64,000 nucleotides of DNA from Chrysopilus asiliformis (Eukaryota; Arthropoda; Insecta; Diptera; Rhagionidae), in contig OZ035961.1 of assembly GCA_964034945.1 (NCBI GenBank), positions 76,820,188 to 76,884,187 on the forward strand, read 5' to 3'. The translations under genes were made by a program, and so were the position numbers. The notes below the pieces were generated by a model, which saw nothing but the letters and a program-made list of their open reading frames with translations, made no database searches and was not told where the DNA came from. Positions 21,878-33,728 of the stretch are shown here, one piece after another. Position 1 is the stretch's first letter. Each line of letters begins with the position of its first letter.

Positions 21878-22164
21878 TACATTTGGCCTTTATACATTTT
21901 TAATACTATTTACTGGTTCCGGTTGTAATTGGGAGGGGGAAGGAATAGTCCGATTTTGCCCATACAAGAACTTAGCCTTGCTATTTACGAGAAACGCAAC
22001 CACAAAAAAAATTTAGTCTCTCCCTCAATGCTTTCAAAACTTGTGGTGTTCACGGACAGACAAGCGGATGGACATGCGGAAATCAAAATCTTTTGGTTCG
22101 ATGGGTTACAAACTTTGTAGCAAATAGAATATACTCCTATATGATTCTCATATAGAGTATAAAG

Positions 22165-24150
22165 ATCGAATTAAGATATAAAACAACATCAATGCTAACA
22201 AAGTTAATTTTTCATTTCATAACAAAAGCACTTTAAAAAGACTGGTTCTATTTAATATCAAAGTTATACAAAACAAAAATATAGCGGAGTGGCTTTTAAT
22301 TTTTTGCGTAAAAAACTACGTCGTTTTGTGTTTTCCAATGGCTTTTTTGGTCATTGGTCAATTTAAATAATTTTAAAGTCAACATACGGCACAACGGTCA
22401 AATAAATCGAATTATCTGCCAAACATATGAATATATAAAACTGCACCCTCCATTTGGCAACCATTAAATTATGTGGTGACTACAAATCCACATTCAGTGG
22501 TAAAATTGTTTGTGGGATGATGGCGGATAATAATGTAAATTTCGATTATACAATTCAACAAGGATAGAAAACAGGTTGAATAGGGCAAAGTCCAAATAAC
22601 GAAATTTGCTAATTAAATTTTGCCATTAACCTCGGGGCCTTGCTGTCGCAATTTGCGACGCCACGGACGCTTTCTGGTCCTTTTCGCTTTGCTTTGCTTT
22701 GATAACCATTAAAAATCGATTGGGATGGAAAAACTAAATATCAAAGGTGTTCCACTGCCTTCAATTCACCCCGAATGCAACGCCCACAGCCATAAAAATG
22801 TTCCACCCATCCCAGTCAATTGGATAAACAACAGGCACTGACCAATGTTTTATGTGCTTTTGCATGCAGGATACGACAATTTTATCGCATAAGGCTATTT
22901 GTGCATTCTCATTACTCTGTTGTGAAATTTTTTCCGTGCTCTGGCAGGAAAATGTGGAACTTTGAATAGAAAAGTCCTATAGTGGTAGTTATGGATTCCC
23001 TTCAGCCTTGTACAACCATAGTTCTCAAATCGTGAATACATATGTTGCGTGCAAGGACGACATCCGTTGCCCTGTTCTGATTCAAGCAACAAAGATACGT
23101 TCCCAACATTGAGTGGAAAAAGGATAAGGGACACTGCTTTAATATTCGAATTGAGGGCTACTGAAGTGGAATGGGCTATTCTAAGCTATTAATAAATCTC
23201 GGGGCTTCGTGTGACCTAATTTCACACGGAATTAATGAAGAATGCCATTCTCACCAAACAGATTGGAGAAATGTTCACTCGGGAAAATTGTTTTCCGTGA
23301 GAATTTTTCCATTTTTCCGTTTAGTTAGAGTTTCAAAAGTGTGAGAATATTTTCCCCCTTTTTCTGATATTTTTTTATCTATTTACAATTAGTCAGCATT
23401 TAATTATTGAATTTAATCTTTAAAAAACGGTTTTTTCCTTAAAAAAATCTTTTAAAATTGTTGAGATTAATTGTATTTTTTATACCACACTGTTACTAAT
23501 TTGAAATAAGGTTCTAATTACTTAAACACGCGACCAGGAATTAAATTAAAAAATTGTGCATCAAATGATGACATGACACAAGAATTATTTAAATCTGCAA
23601 CTTCAAAAGATTTTTAGGAATCGGACAATCGACAAAAAAACTCATTTTCTGCGCCCTTTTTCTTTTACGAAAATGAATTCGAATTCACTGCCAAAGAGTG
23701 CTTGACGGAGGCACTCAAGTCAACTGACATGTATCATTTTTCAAGAAATGTCGAGTTAAGTTGAACAAAGTGAAACTTAATGTAAATTGATGTTTGCCGA
23801 CACACTCGAGTCACGTGCCACTATGGACTAAATGCGTTAAAATTGAAAAAAATACTTTGCGATATAATTTTTTACACAGCAATGGTCTTAAAATGGTTTT
23901 TTTTAAAAGCAAGATACGAGAACTTGATATGAAAAATTGCTAAAAATTTAAAAATTAATTACACTGGACCACGCTATAAAGTATTCAGAGGTATTAACTA
24001 TCATTTCCTGTAGATACATATCTAATATAAAAATTTCATTACATTACTTTTTCATAAATAGAAAATAACCCGAAAAACAAAATATCGGTTTACTAAAAAC
24101 ATATTTTTTTTACAAAATTGTAATGTCTTTGACTCTGTTTAAGGCGAAAA
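22165..24150. other. About 2 kb with no gene or repeat recognised
   Basis: AT-rich, with a modestly GC-richer patch at 22625-22715 that contains GCTTTGCTTTGCTTTG. No inverted ends, no coding frame with similarity, no RNA gene signature. It may be unique intergenic or intronic sequence, in contrast to its repeat-dense surroundings. Confidence 0.4.
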
Positions 24151-24156
24151 TCAATA

Positions 24157-24253
24157 GGCCTATTATGGAATACGATCGTAATCGAAACGATCGAGGTTTG
24201 CCTGTTGTTTTTGGTAGAAAAAACTAACAGCAACACACAAGTAATAATAGGCC
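24157..24253. mobile_element. ~97-bp foldback MITE
   Basis: The ends GGCCTATTATGG and the complement of GGCCTATTATTACTTG are inverted. The centre (TGTTGTTTTTGGTAG, then AAAAACTAACAGCAACA) resembles the core of the foldback at 4622-4756, suggesting two members of one family with different ends. No clear target duplication. Confidence 0.55.
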
Positions 24254-25198
24254 CCCAAAGAGCTTTTAAAAATGTTTGGGGTAGGATGACCATACTTTTT
24301 TTGGGGCCAGTCCAGAACAAGATGAGCAACAAATTTTAAAAAATAAAACGATTCAGATTAAAAACAAAAAAAAAATCGTGTACCACGGGTGGACTGGTGG
24401 CTGGGTGGGTGGATTTGGACTTCGCACTGATATACTTGATAATTTAGAAATAAAAATTTACGTCCACAAAAAAACTACCGCACTATTTACTTGCGCGGTT
24501 TTAAAAAACTGTACAACTGTACCACCAGTGGTACTCGATGTCACGAAAGTGTTAAACATCTTTTTTTTTTTCAAAAAATAATAATTAAATTTAAAACAAA
24601 AAAAATTACGGGTACCAGAAGTTCACTTTGCTTCGAAAATATTCATATTTTCGCGCTTAATGAATCACCTGTGGACGCCTATGGCACAGGTCAAGAAAAT
24701 ATGTTGCAAATAAGGATTTTAAGAGATAACACCAACCCATTGAAATTGGACAATTGGACGCAATTTGTTTGGTTATATTTCCCCTGCACAGTATTTTTCA
24801 GTTTCATACACGATTTCCCGCTATCAAAAGAAACTTTCAGATATCTATAGCAAGAACGGTCCAGAGGACTTTAACTAATTCTACAGCAATTTGCTCCCAT
24901 TTCTTTTTGGCATCAAGTTAAGAATATATTCCTTTTGTTATTGTTGGATTTTTTCCATCAGCTCCACCAATTCATTTAGCTAAGGCCTTATCAGGGAACT
25001 CGAATCGAAAATGAAATGCACGGAAATGTTTGAAACGGTATCAGGTAACTCGATTCCGAGCAAATATTTGTCATTCATTTTCGGAAATTTACTCGAACAC
25101 TTTCCCGTCGCCGGAATTGAAACTCGAAAGTGAAATGTGAGTAGTATTATTGTTTTTTTTATTTCATTTAAGAGTATTTTAAATACTTTTTATTTCAG

Positions 25199-26068
25199 GG
25201 TCAGAAATACCACAAATAAACAATTCGAGCTGATGGTTTCATTTATGGAAGGACATCGGGATTTGGCAAGAGGTTATCTAAAAACTAAAGACGCAAGAAA
25301 ATCATCCTCAAAATTGTGGAATGACGTGGCAACAATTTTAAATGCGAATGGTCCATCAATTCATACCATTGAAGAATGGAAAAAGATTAATTTTATCACG
25401 TAAATATTTCACGTAAAATTAACCGTTTCTTACTCTTAGGTTTAGGCAGATTTTAAGTACGGCATAAAAAAGAAATTGGCAAAAAATAAAGCGTCTATCC
25501 GTGGTACAGGTGGTGGGCCCTACAAAGTTTTGTCGTTAACGCCCTTGGAAGAGAAGGTTAGCGAACTTGTTGCAGTTGATTCGGCCGTTAATGGTTTGAA
25601 TGGAAAATCTTTTGGTTGCCAATCTAACGATCAGACCATCGAAGAGACTGTTACTTATCCAATAAACGGAAGCCCTCCGGTAGCTGAAGAGTTAATGGAA
25701 GAAATTATAGAAATCTTGCCACCAGTAGTTCAACCAGAAGGTCCTGCTTCAAACAACATTTCAGAAGAGTACGAATTGGATGCCCGTTCAAATGATCGAC
25801 CACAAAAAAATGCATCGAAAGGAAGCGTGATGAAATTTTGGAAACCCATTTGGGGGTACAAGAACTTTTATATGAAAAAGTAGCTAAATCTTTAGCTAAT
25901 ATCGAAAAATCAGACGAAGCCATTCTTGAAGGACAAAGGAGGCAACTTCAGATTGAAGAAGAAACATTGAAGATAAAAAAAGAAAGCTCGAACTTTTAGA
26001 GATTCAGTGCAGAGACCGGCTCAAAATGAATTCGGATAACCTAGAAGTCAAAATGAAGAAAATTTAAC
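25199..26068 (+). pseudogene. Harbinger Myb/SANT-like DNA-binding protein, frameshifted
   Basis: After the acceptor TATTTCAG at 25198 the frame reads TTNKQFELMVSFMEGHRDLA, then SSKLWNDVATILNANGPS and EEWKK. That is a Myb/SANT or MADF-like trihelix as carried by Harbinger elements. A second exon from about 25448 gives DFKYGIKKKLAKNKA, RGTGGGP and LTPLEEKV. The donor between them is not a good GT site. Two single-base frameshifts lie in A-runs: one near 25803-25809, where the reading moves to RKRDEILETHLGVQELL, and one near 25978-25985. The frame then ends LLEIQCRDRLKMNSD, a coiled-coil-like tail stopping at 26068. In Harbinger systems this protein helps import the transposase and bind the ends. 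Here it is broken. Confidence 0.75.
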
Positions 26069-26151
26069 TTCAGAAAGAAAAGATCAATTTGAAAAGGAAT
26101 TAAAATCAAGTTTTCTAATTATATTACCATATTTAAAAATTAAAAAATCAT

Positions 26152-27425
26152 TTAACAAGATACTACTTTTTTTAAATAACTTAAAATATCATTTCTTATT
26201 CCATCAGCAGTTGTGTCAAGTCTTTTACTTCCTTCTTGTTTGAACATTAATTCCTCTATGTTCAAAATTGCCTCCTGTTGAATTTCACCGTTATATGGCA
26301 TATTGAAATGAAGGCAAATGTTATGTAATGCACAGCAACAATTTAGAATTTTTGACGCCCGTGAGGGACAGTAATGTAATTCTCGAGCACCTAAGAGACA
26401 CCGAAAGCGATTTTTAAGAATGCCAATTCTTCTTTCCACTATGCTTCTAGCTTGAGAGTGGGTATCGTTAAATTTGGCTTGCCTACTATTTTCCACGGTC
26501 GCTCGAAAAGGAGTAATAAGCCAAGGTTCTAAGGGGTAGCCGGAATCTCCTAAATTAAATATACTTCCTATTATATTGAATGTTTTATATACTTTAAATA
26601 AAGGCACCCAACAACCATTCCGACAATCCATTATTGGTCGCATGTGCATTTTGGAGATAAGCTTTTGGTCATATGAAAGAATCATGGGAAACCTCGCCAT
26701 ACCGACCATCGACACATCTAATTGTCATTTTATAGTTACAAACCTTTAAAATAAAATGTTTTTTTTTAATAAATGAACACTTCTAATTGCACTCGTATAC
26801 TTACTATCATGGCATTGAGGCTATGATTGCCTTTTCGATTGAAATATAAATGTTCGTTGTCCTTTGGTCCAATAATGTTGATCTGTGTTCCATTAACACA
26901 TCCTATAACTCCAGGGAAGGAAAATTTTTCGTAAAAATAACTTTTCGATTGCGATTTTTCTTGGCTGGTTAGTCGGAAAGTTATCCATTTCCGACAAAAA
27001 ATTTTTTCTATAGCATTTAGGACGCTTTGAAGCACTCCCGACAACGTAGATTGTGCCATACCAACAAAACAGTCCTGTCCGGCTCCTTTTTGATACGCGC
27101 CTTCTGCAAATAATCTCAGAACAGCTGCAAGTTGAAGAGTGTTGCAGATGCTGATAGACCTAACACGTTCTTTTAGTTCTGAATTAATTTCTTCTAAAAC
27201 ATATTTAAATGCCGGTTTAGACAACCGAAATAGGTTGATAAATCTATTTAAAAAAATACCAAAAAGTTAGTTTTAATACCAAAAAGTGGTTTTCGGTACT
27301 TACAATTTTGGAGGCAGCGCTAACGGATCACTTTTATCCCGTAACGATTTTCTTATAATCCTTGGACTGGAAACGCCGTCATCACTTTCATCACTGATAT
27401 CGAGAAAATGCCTGACACTTATCAT
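26152..27425 (-). pseudogene. HARBI1-type transposase, four exons, one in-frame TGA
   Basis: Predicted exons on the minus strand are 27304-27425, 26805-27243, 26608-26743 and 26152-26549. All have GT/AG borders (GTAAGT, GTAAGT, GTGCCT donors) and close to 365 codons with the stop. Motifs in order are FRLSKPAFKYVLEEI, FPGVIGCVNGTQINI (the expected catalytic Asp is Asn here), ENEHLYFNRKGNHSLNAMIV, VDGRYGEVSHDSFI, LLGDSGYPLEPWL, FNDTHSQARSIVERRIGILK. The last blocks carry the catalytic Asp and Glu of the DDE_Tnp_4 family. A TGA at 26669-26671 replaces the usual Trp after HDSFI. The gene is otherwise open, so the defects are the Asp-to-Asn change and one stop. Confidence 0.85.
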
Positions 27426-27696
27426 TTTTTCAACACAAAAAAAAACCGAAAAACTAGTATATTATTTGAAATCGTTGACAGCTAAATATAAGCACGAATT
27501 TATCAAGCTACCAGCAGGTTCCTTGTTTTCGATTAATTGATGGCAGTACATTTTACTCGAAACGAAAGTTTTACATGATACCAATGAAATCCGTTTTCGA
27601 GTGCGGTGTTCGAGTCGATTTGATTTTCGATTCGAGATACATGATAAGGCCCTGGTTTCTGTTGATGAAAACGTTGCTCCTCAAAAATGATATTAT

Positions 27697-27976
27697 TAGC
27701 CCTATTATGAAAGTCGCGCGACTCGTCGTACTGCGGCAAATATGCCACTGCGGACTGTTTTGGTATTATATAAGTCCGCACGACCTGCGTTGCAAGCAAT
27801 TTCAAGTCCGCATCTATTTGGCTTTCTCACGTTTGACAGTTCAACGCGAACCAACGCATATGATCGCAGAGTCTAGTCCGCAGACGGCATGCGGACTTAC
27901 ATAATACCAAGTCACTGCGGAATGGACTTGACGGTCGCTGCGGACTGACGAGTCCGCACCACTTACATAATAGGGC
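27697..27976. mobile_element. 280-bp MITE with CCTATTATG ends
   Basis: The left end is AGCCCTATTATGAAAGTCGC; the right end is the complement of AGCCCTATTATGTAAGTGGT. Inside, GCGGACT and AGTCCGC words recur on both strands, and CATAATACC..GGTATTATATAAG words add internal symmetry. The flanking trinucleotides (ATT, ATA) do not match exactly. Several open frames overlap it, but none resembles a protein. Confidence 0.75.
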
Positions 27977-30900
27977 TATATATTTTTTTAATTGTAGATA
28001 TATTTTTGCCAACACCAAACCGAAGTTCACTATTGACTTTTTGAAAAACGTCAAAATAATTTCATTCAGAAAGGTGAAAATTTTATCAATCAATGTTGAT
28101 GATACCAAAAGTTATTTCAATTGATAAATTTTGTCTATCGTTGATAGTTGTCATTCATAATAACCCAAATAGCATCGAAAAGTACGGGAACATGAGATTT
28201 GTTCTTTGCGGCTTTAAAATGCAGCAATTTACGCAATCGGGGCTAAAAATTTACACCTATAATTCACATCCGCGTAAAAGAAGCGAAAGAAGTGACGAGC
28301 GCGTCGCACCGATTAATAATGCGTCTGCAAAGCCACAATTGCTTTAGTGGGGAAATTGGTGACCTACGGTTCATCTTTGGGGCAACATTCGCTTCATGAA
28401 AATTCCTGCAGCGATAGAGCAGCATTTGATGGTTTTCGGGTCGAAATAGTCTGCCACTAAAGTTTCATTAAAGCTCCCCGTCTGAGAAACACCAAAAAAA
28501 ATTGATGCCTTCAGCCGCCATATTTCTCACTGACATTTGATGGAAACGATTTCGTTTCGAGAATTAAATTTCTTATTTCAGGCGAATGACTGAAGGATAT
28601 TGCATAAGAAGTGGATAGCATACATTTTTGAAACAGCATAATTTTATTGGCATCAAAATTTCATTGCAAAAGAAAAAAAAATTTTACCGATAAAATAAAA
28701 TTAAAGAAATTTTTGATTAAAAACAAAATAATTCGATGGCCCATTAAAATCTGTTTAAATTTCAGATCCAATATTGTCGAAAAATTTTAATGGCAATTAA
28801 AATCACGACATGCGACCGGAAGAAAAGTCCATTATAAAATAACACTCCACTAAAGTTTCCATTAATTTGTCGCCATTAGATTTTTCTCGTTCGTCTTCTG
28901 CTTACGCTTTTATTTGTTCATCTCTGTTTACTAGCAAGCATTCGAGGGAGAAAGAAAACCCGCTCGATGATTTGTGTAATTGTGTGATATAATGCCGTCA
29001 GATGACGCTCGCGCATGAGGCAACTAATTACGTCCCTGTCGTTATAATTACGGCGCCGCAAACCGCTGAAAAGTGTTCCCCACTATGGGTGCCGTTGCGC
29101 GTCTCGTTGGCACAACTAACGACGTGTTTGCGACATAAATTGCTTATCGCCGCGATTTGCATGGTGACGAAATATGGGGATGAACACCATAATTGCTGCT
29201 TAAAATGCTATTTGGGAAGGGCCTATATTTTACTCACAATAACCCTTTCAGTACGTTTATCTTACGAGCAAACCGCATATAAGTATAGGTATGCACAAGA
29301 GTAGAAGTCAAAATACTCGTTCGAATTGAAAACGTAAATTTATAAAACTCTTCGAAACATAAAAATTCCCAGGCAACGGAAGGGCCCGTGCTCGATAAGC
29401 AGAAGGTCGTGTTGAAATTTTTCCAACATAAATACAAGAATTTAAACTTGTGAGGCTTCTAACAAATTTTCAACCAACGCAGGCGTAAAATACTAGTAAT
29501 AACAAAATACTGTGAAAAACAATTAAAACACAAATTAGTTTGATCAAATACTTTTTTTTACTTATATAAAAATTATGGTAGTTTTTTATGGATATGAACT
29601 TTGTAATCTACACAGTCTTCTTAATTAAAATATATATTCATTTAAAATTTTTGTTATTTTTTTATTATTATTATTATTCTTATCATGTATTTTAAACCTT
29701 TTTCTAATTTATTTTGTATAAACTTCGGGCACAGTAATTGTTTACTTTTTTTATAAAGAAATAGGTTTCTTTTATTTGGTTACAAATGATTTTTTTTTTC
29801 TTCTGATCTCAAACGAGTTCAATAATTTTTAGTTAAGATTGGCCAATTGAAAAGACTTTATCGTGTCAATTTGTGTAAAGCTATAAAAGATTATTTTTGA
29901 AATGTTTTTATTGCTGTTGGGATTTTGAAGTCTGATAGAAATTACATTTTTTACTTTAATTATATAAGAACTTCTGTTGTTTTGTTGTTTGTTCGTTAAT
30001 AAATTGTTATAAAGCTTTATGTCAATCGACACCTTATCAAACTAACTGCAATATCGGATTAATATCTTGTAATTAGTATATAATTCATAGATTTTATTTT
30101 ATTTTATAGCAGGCGTATAAAAATTATTGCATTTTATTATTTCAATGATTTTATAAAACATTTTTTGAAGAATACTTACTTTTATCGTTATTTTTTCATT
30201 TTTTTTTAAATTTTGTGTATAAAAGAATAAAGAGTACAATTTATTTTTATTATTTTTTTAAGTTTAAATTATTTCATTAATAATTTCCTATTTACAATAA
30301 TAGTTTTGACCTATTCTAACAACAAAATATTCCAACAAAATTTTACCATTTTACCATTTCTTTTACTATTTAAATTAAATGTGATATTTACCACTTCTAT
30401 GTATTTTTAAAGTTCCTATTGAGGTTAATCATCACTAAAATGGTTAATTTAATTTTTATTTACACAATATACAATTGTTATCTAAATCTGAGAGCAACAT
30501 TTTGTAAACGTCTCCTACTTTTATTTCAAGTCGATTTATTAGGGAAAGATTACTACAATAAGTGCTCAAAAGTGACAATGTTTCGCACATTAGGAAAAAA
30601 ATTTACAACTAAAAACTGAATTTAAATTATAGACCGCTAAGAGATTGCTTAGACTTAAATATTCTACTATTTCTGATAAAAGTTTTTTAAGTAGTGTAAG
30701 TTTAAATTGATTTTCAAAGATCTTAAGAATCCTTTCCTTGAACCACTCTCATAATTACCGGAAGATACATTAATATATTCACTCTATTACTCAATTTGCA
30801 CGGTACTTGACTTATAAAATTTCGCGTTCATACAAATGTAAAAAATCAAAATAAAACAGATAATAATATTTAATTTTATTAAATTTCAAAAAGAAATATT

Positions 30901-31195
30901 TTGATGTTTTATTTCAAAAAGTTTCACAAATTGGGTGGAAAAATGCAAATGTAGTTTCCTAATGTAGACCTTTGAAATTTAAAAAAAAAATTAAGAATAC
31001 GGTAAGTAAATATGAAAATAACAAACATTTTCATATTTACTTACCATTTTTATACCGTGTAAACCAAGGAATAGGTCTGCTTCTATATTGAGGCGTGATA
31101 AAAATGCTTTTTATGGATCTGTATAGAATTAATGAATAAAGTTATTGGGAAGCAACATGTAAATGTTTACAACAAAGAGGAATCAAAAAACTCTA
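27977..31195. other. 3.2 kb without a recognised gene
   Basis: The region is AT-rich, with long poor-complexity stretches at 29500-30700. Two local features stand out. A GC-richer patch at about 28985-29185 (GGCGCCGCAAACCGC, CGCCGCGATTTGC) lies between AT-rich flanks. A perfect hairpin at about 31000-31044 (GGTAAGTAAATATGAAAAT, 7-nt loop, and complement) is the other. No protein similarity could be read from the frames, including the 84-codon one at 28093-28347. Confidence 0.4.
31000..31044. repeat. Perfect 19-bp inverted repeat (hairpin)
   Basis: GGTAAGTAAATATGAAAAT, then AACAAAC, then the exact complement ATTTTCATATTTACTTACC. It may be a tiny foldback element or a chance palindrome of AT-rich DNA; a perfect 19-bp stem makes chance unlikely. 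Confidence 0.75.
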
Positions 31196-32780
31196 CAGTA
31201 TAGCTTCGCTAATGCGGATACATAGTTTTGGCTTGGTTCGGATTAGCCAAATATCCGGACTATGGAGAAAAAACAATACTCTCCCCTCAAATACATATTT
31301 TATTTATGCAGATGTTTTTTCAATATTTTACACATATCTCTTCCATATATATATTTTAAGGAGCGTCAAAGTATAACTTTTTGGTTGAAACATTTTTTCC
31401 AAACACAATTAGTTGGCTTTGTCAGAAGAAGGATGTCTGATAGAAACAAGCCATTTTGTTCCGACCACTGAATGCTTGAAGCAAACAGTTTCCTCGCTTC
31501 ATTGTGCGAGGATCTCCCGGCTCTCATCACTCTTTTCTTTCCGACCGCCATCAACATTTTGATCGTTTTGCAACACAGATTGAATAATATCTTGATCAGA
31601 GAGTCATAGGAATGTTCATTTTAGCTTGTGGCCCACTCGTTGATTTGATTAATAAGAGTGTTGCCATTTAGATCAAGGATATTCATTATTTATTGAATTT
31701 TATTCAAGTCAGCATGTAAGGAATCCAGATGTATTTATTAGCCCAATTGCCATACAACAGCGGCTTTCTAAATGCTACCTTTATGTTTTGGATTACATGT
31801 TGATCCATTGCCTGCAATACTGGCGTACAATTAGGCGCACGGCAAAAAATCTTGGAGTGAATTCCAATCAAAACTGGATTACGCTGGACCTATATGTAAT
31901 CCAATGGAAAATTCTAATCCAATAATATGGATTGGAAATTTTTATAATTTTATTTTTGGTTTAATTCAGTATTAAAGTCTAAAATTTTGATTAAATTGTA
32001 GACATTAATGTTAAAAGTACTTAAGTTCGATACATAATAAAAAACTTTTCAAATATGACTGCAAAAAAGGCTAAAATATTTTCAAAAATTCGCATGTATT
32101 AAATTCCAATCCAAAATATGTATTAAGATTTCGTCAATATAATTTTTGGATTGAAAAATACTCCAGGATTTTTTGCCGTGCGGCAGAAAAATCCTGAAAT
32201 TTGAATCAAAATCGATTTCAACTTCTTTTGGTGGATACGCCAAAAGGACGTTTACTAATTTGTTTACACTTCAAAAAATGTTACTTTGGGAAAAAATTGA
32301 TGTCGATATCCAGCCTTAGTCGCTTTGTAAACGACTGGAATATCAGTACTTTTAAATGCTATCCAAGAAGCTTTTAGATGCTATTCCAGGTTGTTTCAGG
32401 AGGAACTCTCCAAAAGCCGTCGGCGTTATATACTTGTTCTTCATGTAGGTTCATCTCTCAAATAAATTTCTCAAGTTGTTCTTGAAAAGGCTTGAAAGAA
32501 GCAACATCGCTAGATACTTTTAATCCACAAATCTTCAGAAATCGAATTCCATGTCGTAATTTAAATTTTTCTAGTCAATTTGAACTTGCTAAGATATTAT
32601 CCTTTCCAGTAATTTTCATATAAAAAAATTGCCATTAACTTTGATCATATCCGTTGAAATACGCACATTATAATTTATTTGTTGAATGAACCAAGTCAAT
32701 AATGCTTCTTCCACTTCTGGATGCTCGTCTTGTTGGATGACCTTACTTCCTTGAACAACTCTTCGCTCTTGCTTTCATTT
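31196..32780 (-). pseudogene. Tigger/pogo transposase relic
   Basis: The sequence near 31194 is TA followed by CAGTATAGCTTCGCTAATGC, a pogo-type end. On the minus strand the decayed transposase reads, from high to low coordinates: EHPEVEEALLTWFIQQ (near 32720, the CENP-B-like DNA-binding part), EEQVYNADGFWRVPPETTW (near 32430, start of the catalytic core, with ETGL lost), then PNCTPVLQAMDQHVIQNIKV (near 31800, catalytic core), then SSHNEARKLFASSIQWSEQN (near 31470, C-terminal). Many stops and frameshifts separate them. The MITE at 31837-32181 has inserted in it. The right terminus was not found. It is a different family from the pogo element at 9448-10433. Confidence 0.75.
31837..32181. mobile_element. 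MITE with CACGGCAAAAAATC ends
   Basis: The left end is GCACGGCAAAAAATCTTGGA then GTGAATTCCAATC. The right end is the complement of GCACGGCAAAAAATCCTGGA then GTATTTTTCAATCC. Repeated TCCAATCC, GGATTGGA and TAATCCAATG words fill the inner flanks. It interrupts the Tigger relic just after its PNCTPV block, so it is younger. The target duplication is not clear. Confidence 0.8.
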
Positions 32781-32949
32781 TTTTCGCCCAAATAAACTCA
32801 CCTTTCATTTTCACGTCCAAAATAGGTGGCGGATTTTTTGAAATTTTGAGGTGAGAAATTTCATGGTGGAATTTCCACGTATTTATGATCACAATACCAA
32901 ATAATGAGAAAACTCACTTATTTGTTTTCTCACGCAAAAATTTTTCTCA

Positions 32950-33194
32950 CTTAGCAATCACAATACCGCTGCAGTAGTCGACTTAAAGTCAAGAAACACA
33001 CATTTGCTAAGAGAAATAACTTTGGAAATGTTGTAACTTTTACAGAATCAAAATCGGGATTAGAAGAACTCAACAAAGCAGATAATTCCACAAACGCAAT
33101 AGCTAGAGAGATTATAAAAAGCATTAATTCAAGGAACTTCAGAAACATCCATTACTCAGGACATAAAGGAATTCAAGAAAATATGCAGATCGAG
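32950..33194 (+). other. Short open stretch interrupted by the 9-bp-duplication element
   Basis: A plus-strand frame from about 32957 reads lysine-rich protein (FAKRNNFGNVVTFTESKSGL, then NSTNAIAREIIKSIN). It runs into the insertion at 33195; beyond the insertion, after the duplicated CAGATCGAG, it continues KRNMQQKMVLSKK and stops near 34520. Without the insertion this is about 90 codons. I do not recognise it; it could be chance, an old transposon fragment or a lost exon. Confidence 0.3.
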
Positions 33195-33278
33195 CATGGC
33201 CGAATTATACAAGGTCTGCTTGACAGCTCAGTCTCTCTTGGCTCTGACGTCATCGGCAAGAAATTCTTATAAGACTAA

Positions 33279-33725
33279 CACCGCGTCTTGATTAACAATT
33301 TTTCATCCTAAGAAATATCTCACCGCAATGAGATTTTTTTGACAGCTGGGCCGAAAATCTCTTGAAATTTTATTTTTCAAAATGGCAATGAAAAGAAAAC
33401 ACCTAGTCGCCGCTTTCGCAATTAATGCAATACGTGAAATTGAAAAGGCTGAAACAGAAGAACAGACGAAAAGAAAAACCTCTTAATGTTATATATTCCC
33501 TTCCAAAGCTTTTTGTATCGGATTGTTTGTAAAAATTAGTTATTTTCGCAACTACTTGTCGGGAGAATTTAGATTCCGCCATCTTGAATTGAGAAATTCC
33601 AAGAAATTTTGCAATTGCAAGATTTCTTGAAATTTATCTCTGGGATTTTTTATCGCCGTCAACTCTAGCTCTGATTGGTCAATCAAAAATCTCTGCGATG
33701 AAAAATCCCAAATCAAGACGCGGTG
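33279..33725 (+). mobile_element. CACCGCGTCTTG MITE, first copy
   Basis: Ends CACCGCGTCTTGATT and the complement of CACCGCGTCTTGATTTGGG are flanked by TAA on both sides (33276-33278 and 33726-33728), a Harbinger-type duplication. The word GATGAAAAATCCCA lies near the right end. The sequence contains GCAATGAGATTTTTTTGACAG and TCTGATTGGTCAATCAAAAA. It is non-coding and is followed after 3 bp by an inverted copy. Confidence 0.85.
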
Positions 33726-33728
33726 TAA

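Larger units (their letters stand above)
24984..27651. mobile_element. PIF/Harbinger transposon, both genes present but decayed
   Basis: The left end is GGCCTTATCAGGGAACTCGA then ATCGAAAATGAAAT. The right end is the complement of GGCCTTATCATGTATCTCGA then ATCGAAAATCAAAT. The element has the standard layout of two convergent genes: a Myb/SANT-like protein on the plus strand (25199-26068) and a HARBI1-type transposase on the minus strand (26152-27425). The expected 3-bp duplication is not evident (TAA on the left, CTG on the right). Few disabling lesions are visible, so the insertion is fairly recent. Confidence 0.85.

Noticed and set aside
27575..28108. Overlapping frames of 90-109 codons on both strands
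   Set aside because: They cover the Harbinger right end and the MITE at 27697-27976, with palindromic GCGGACT words. No similarity to proteins.
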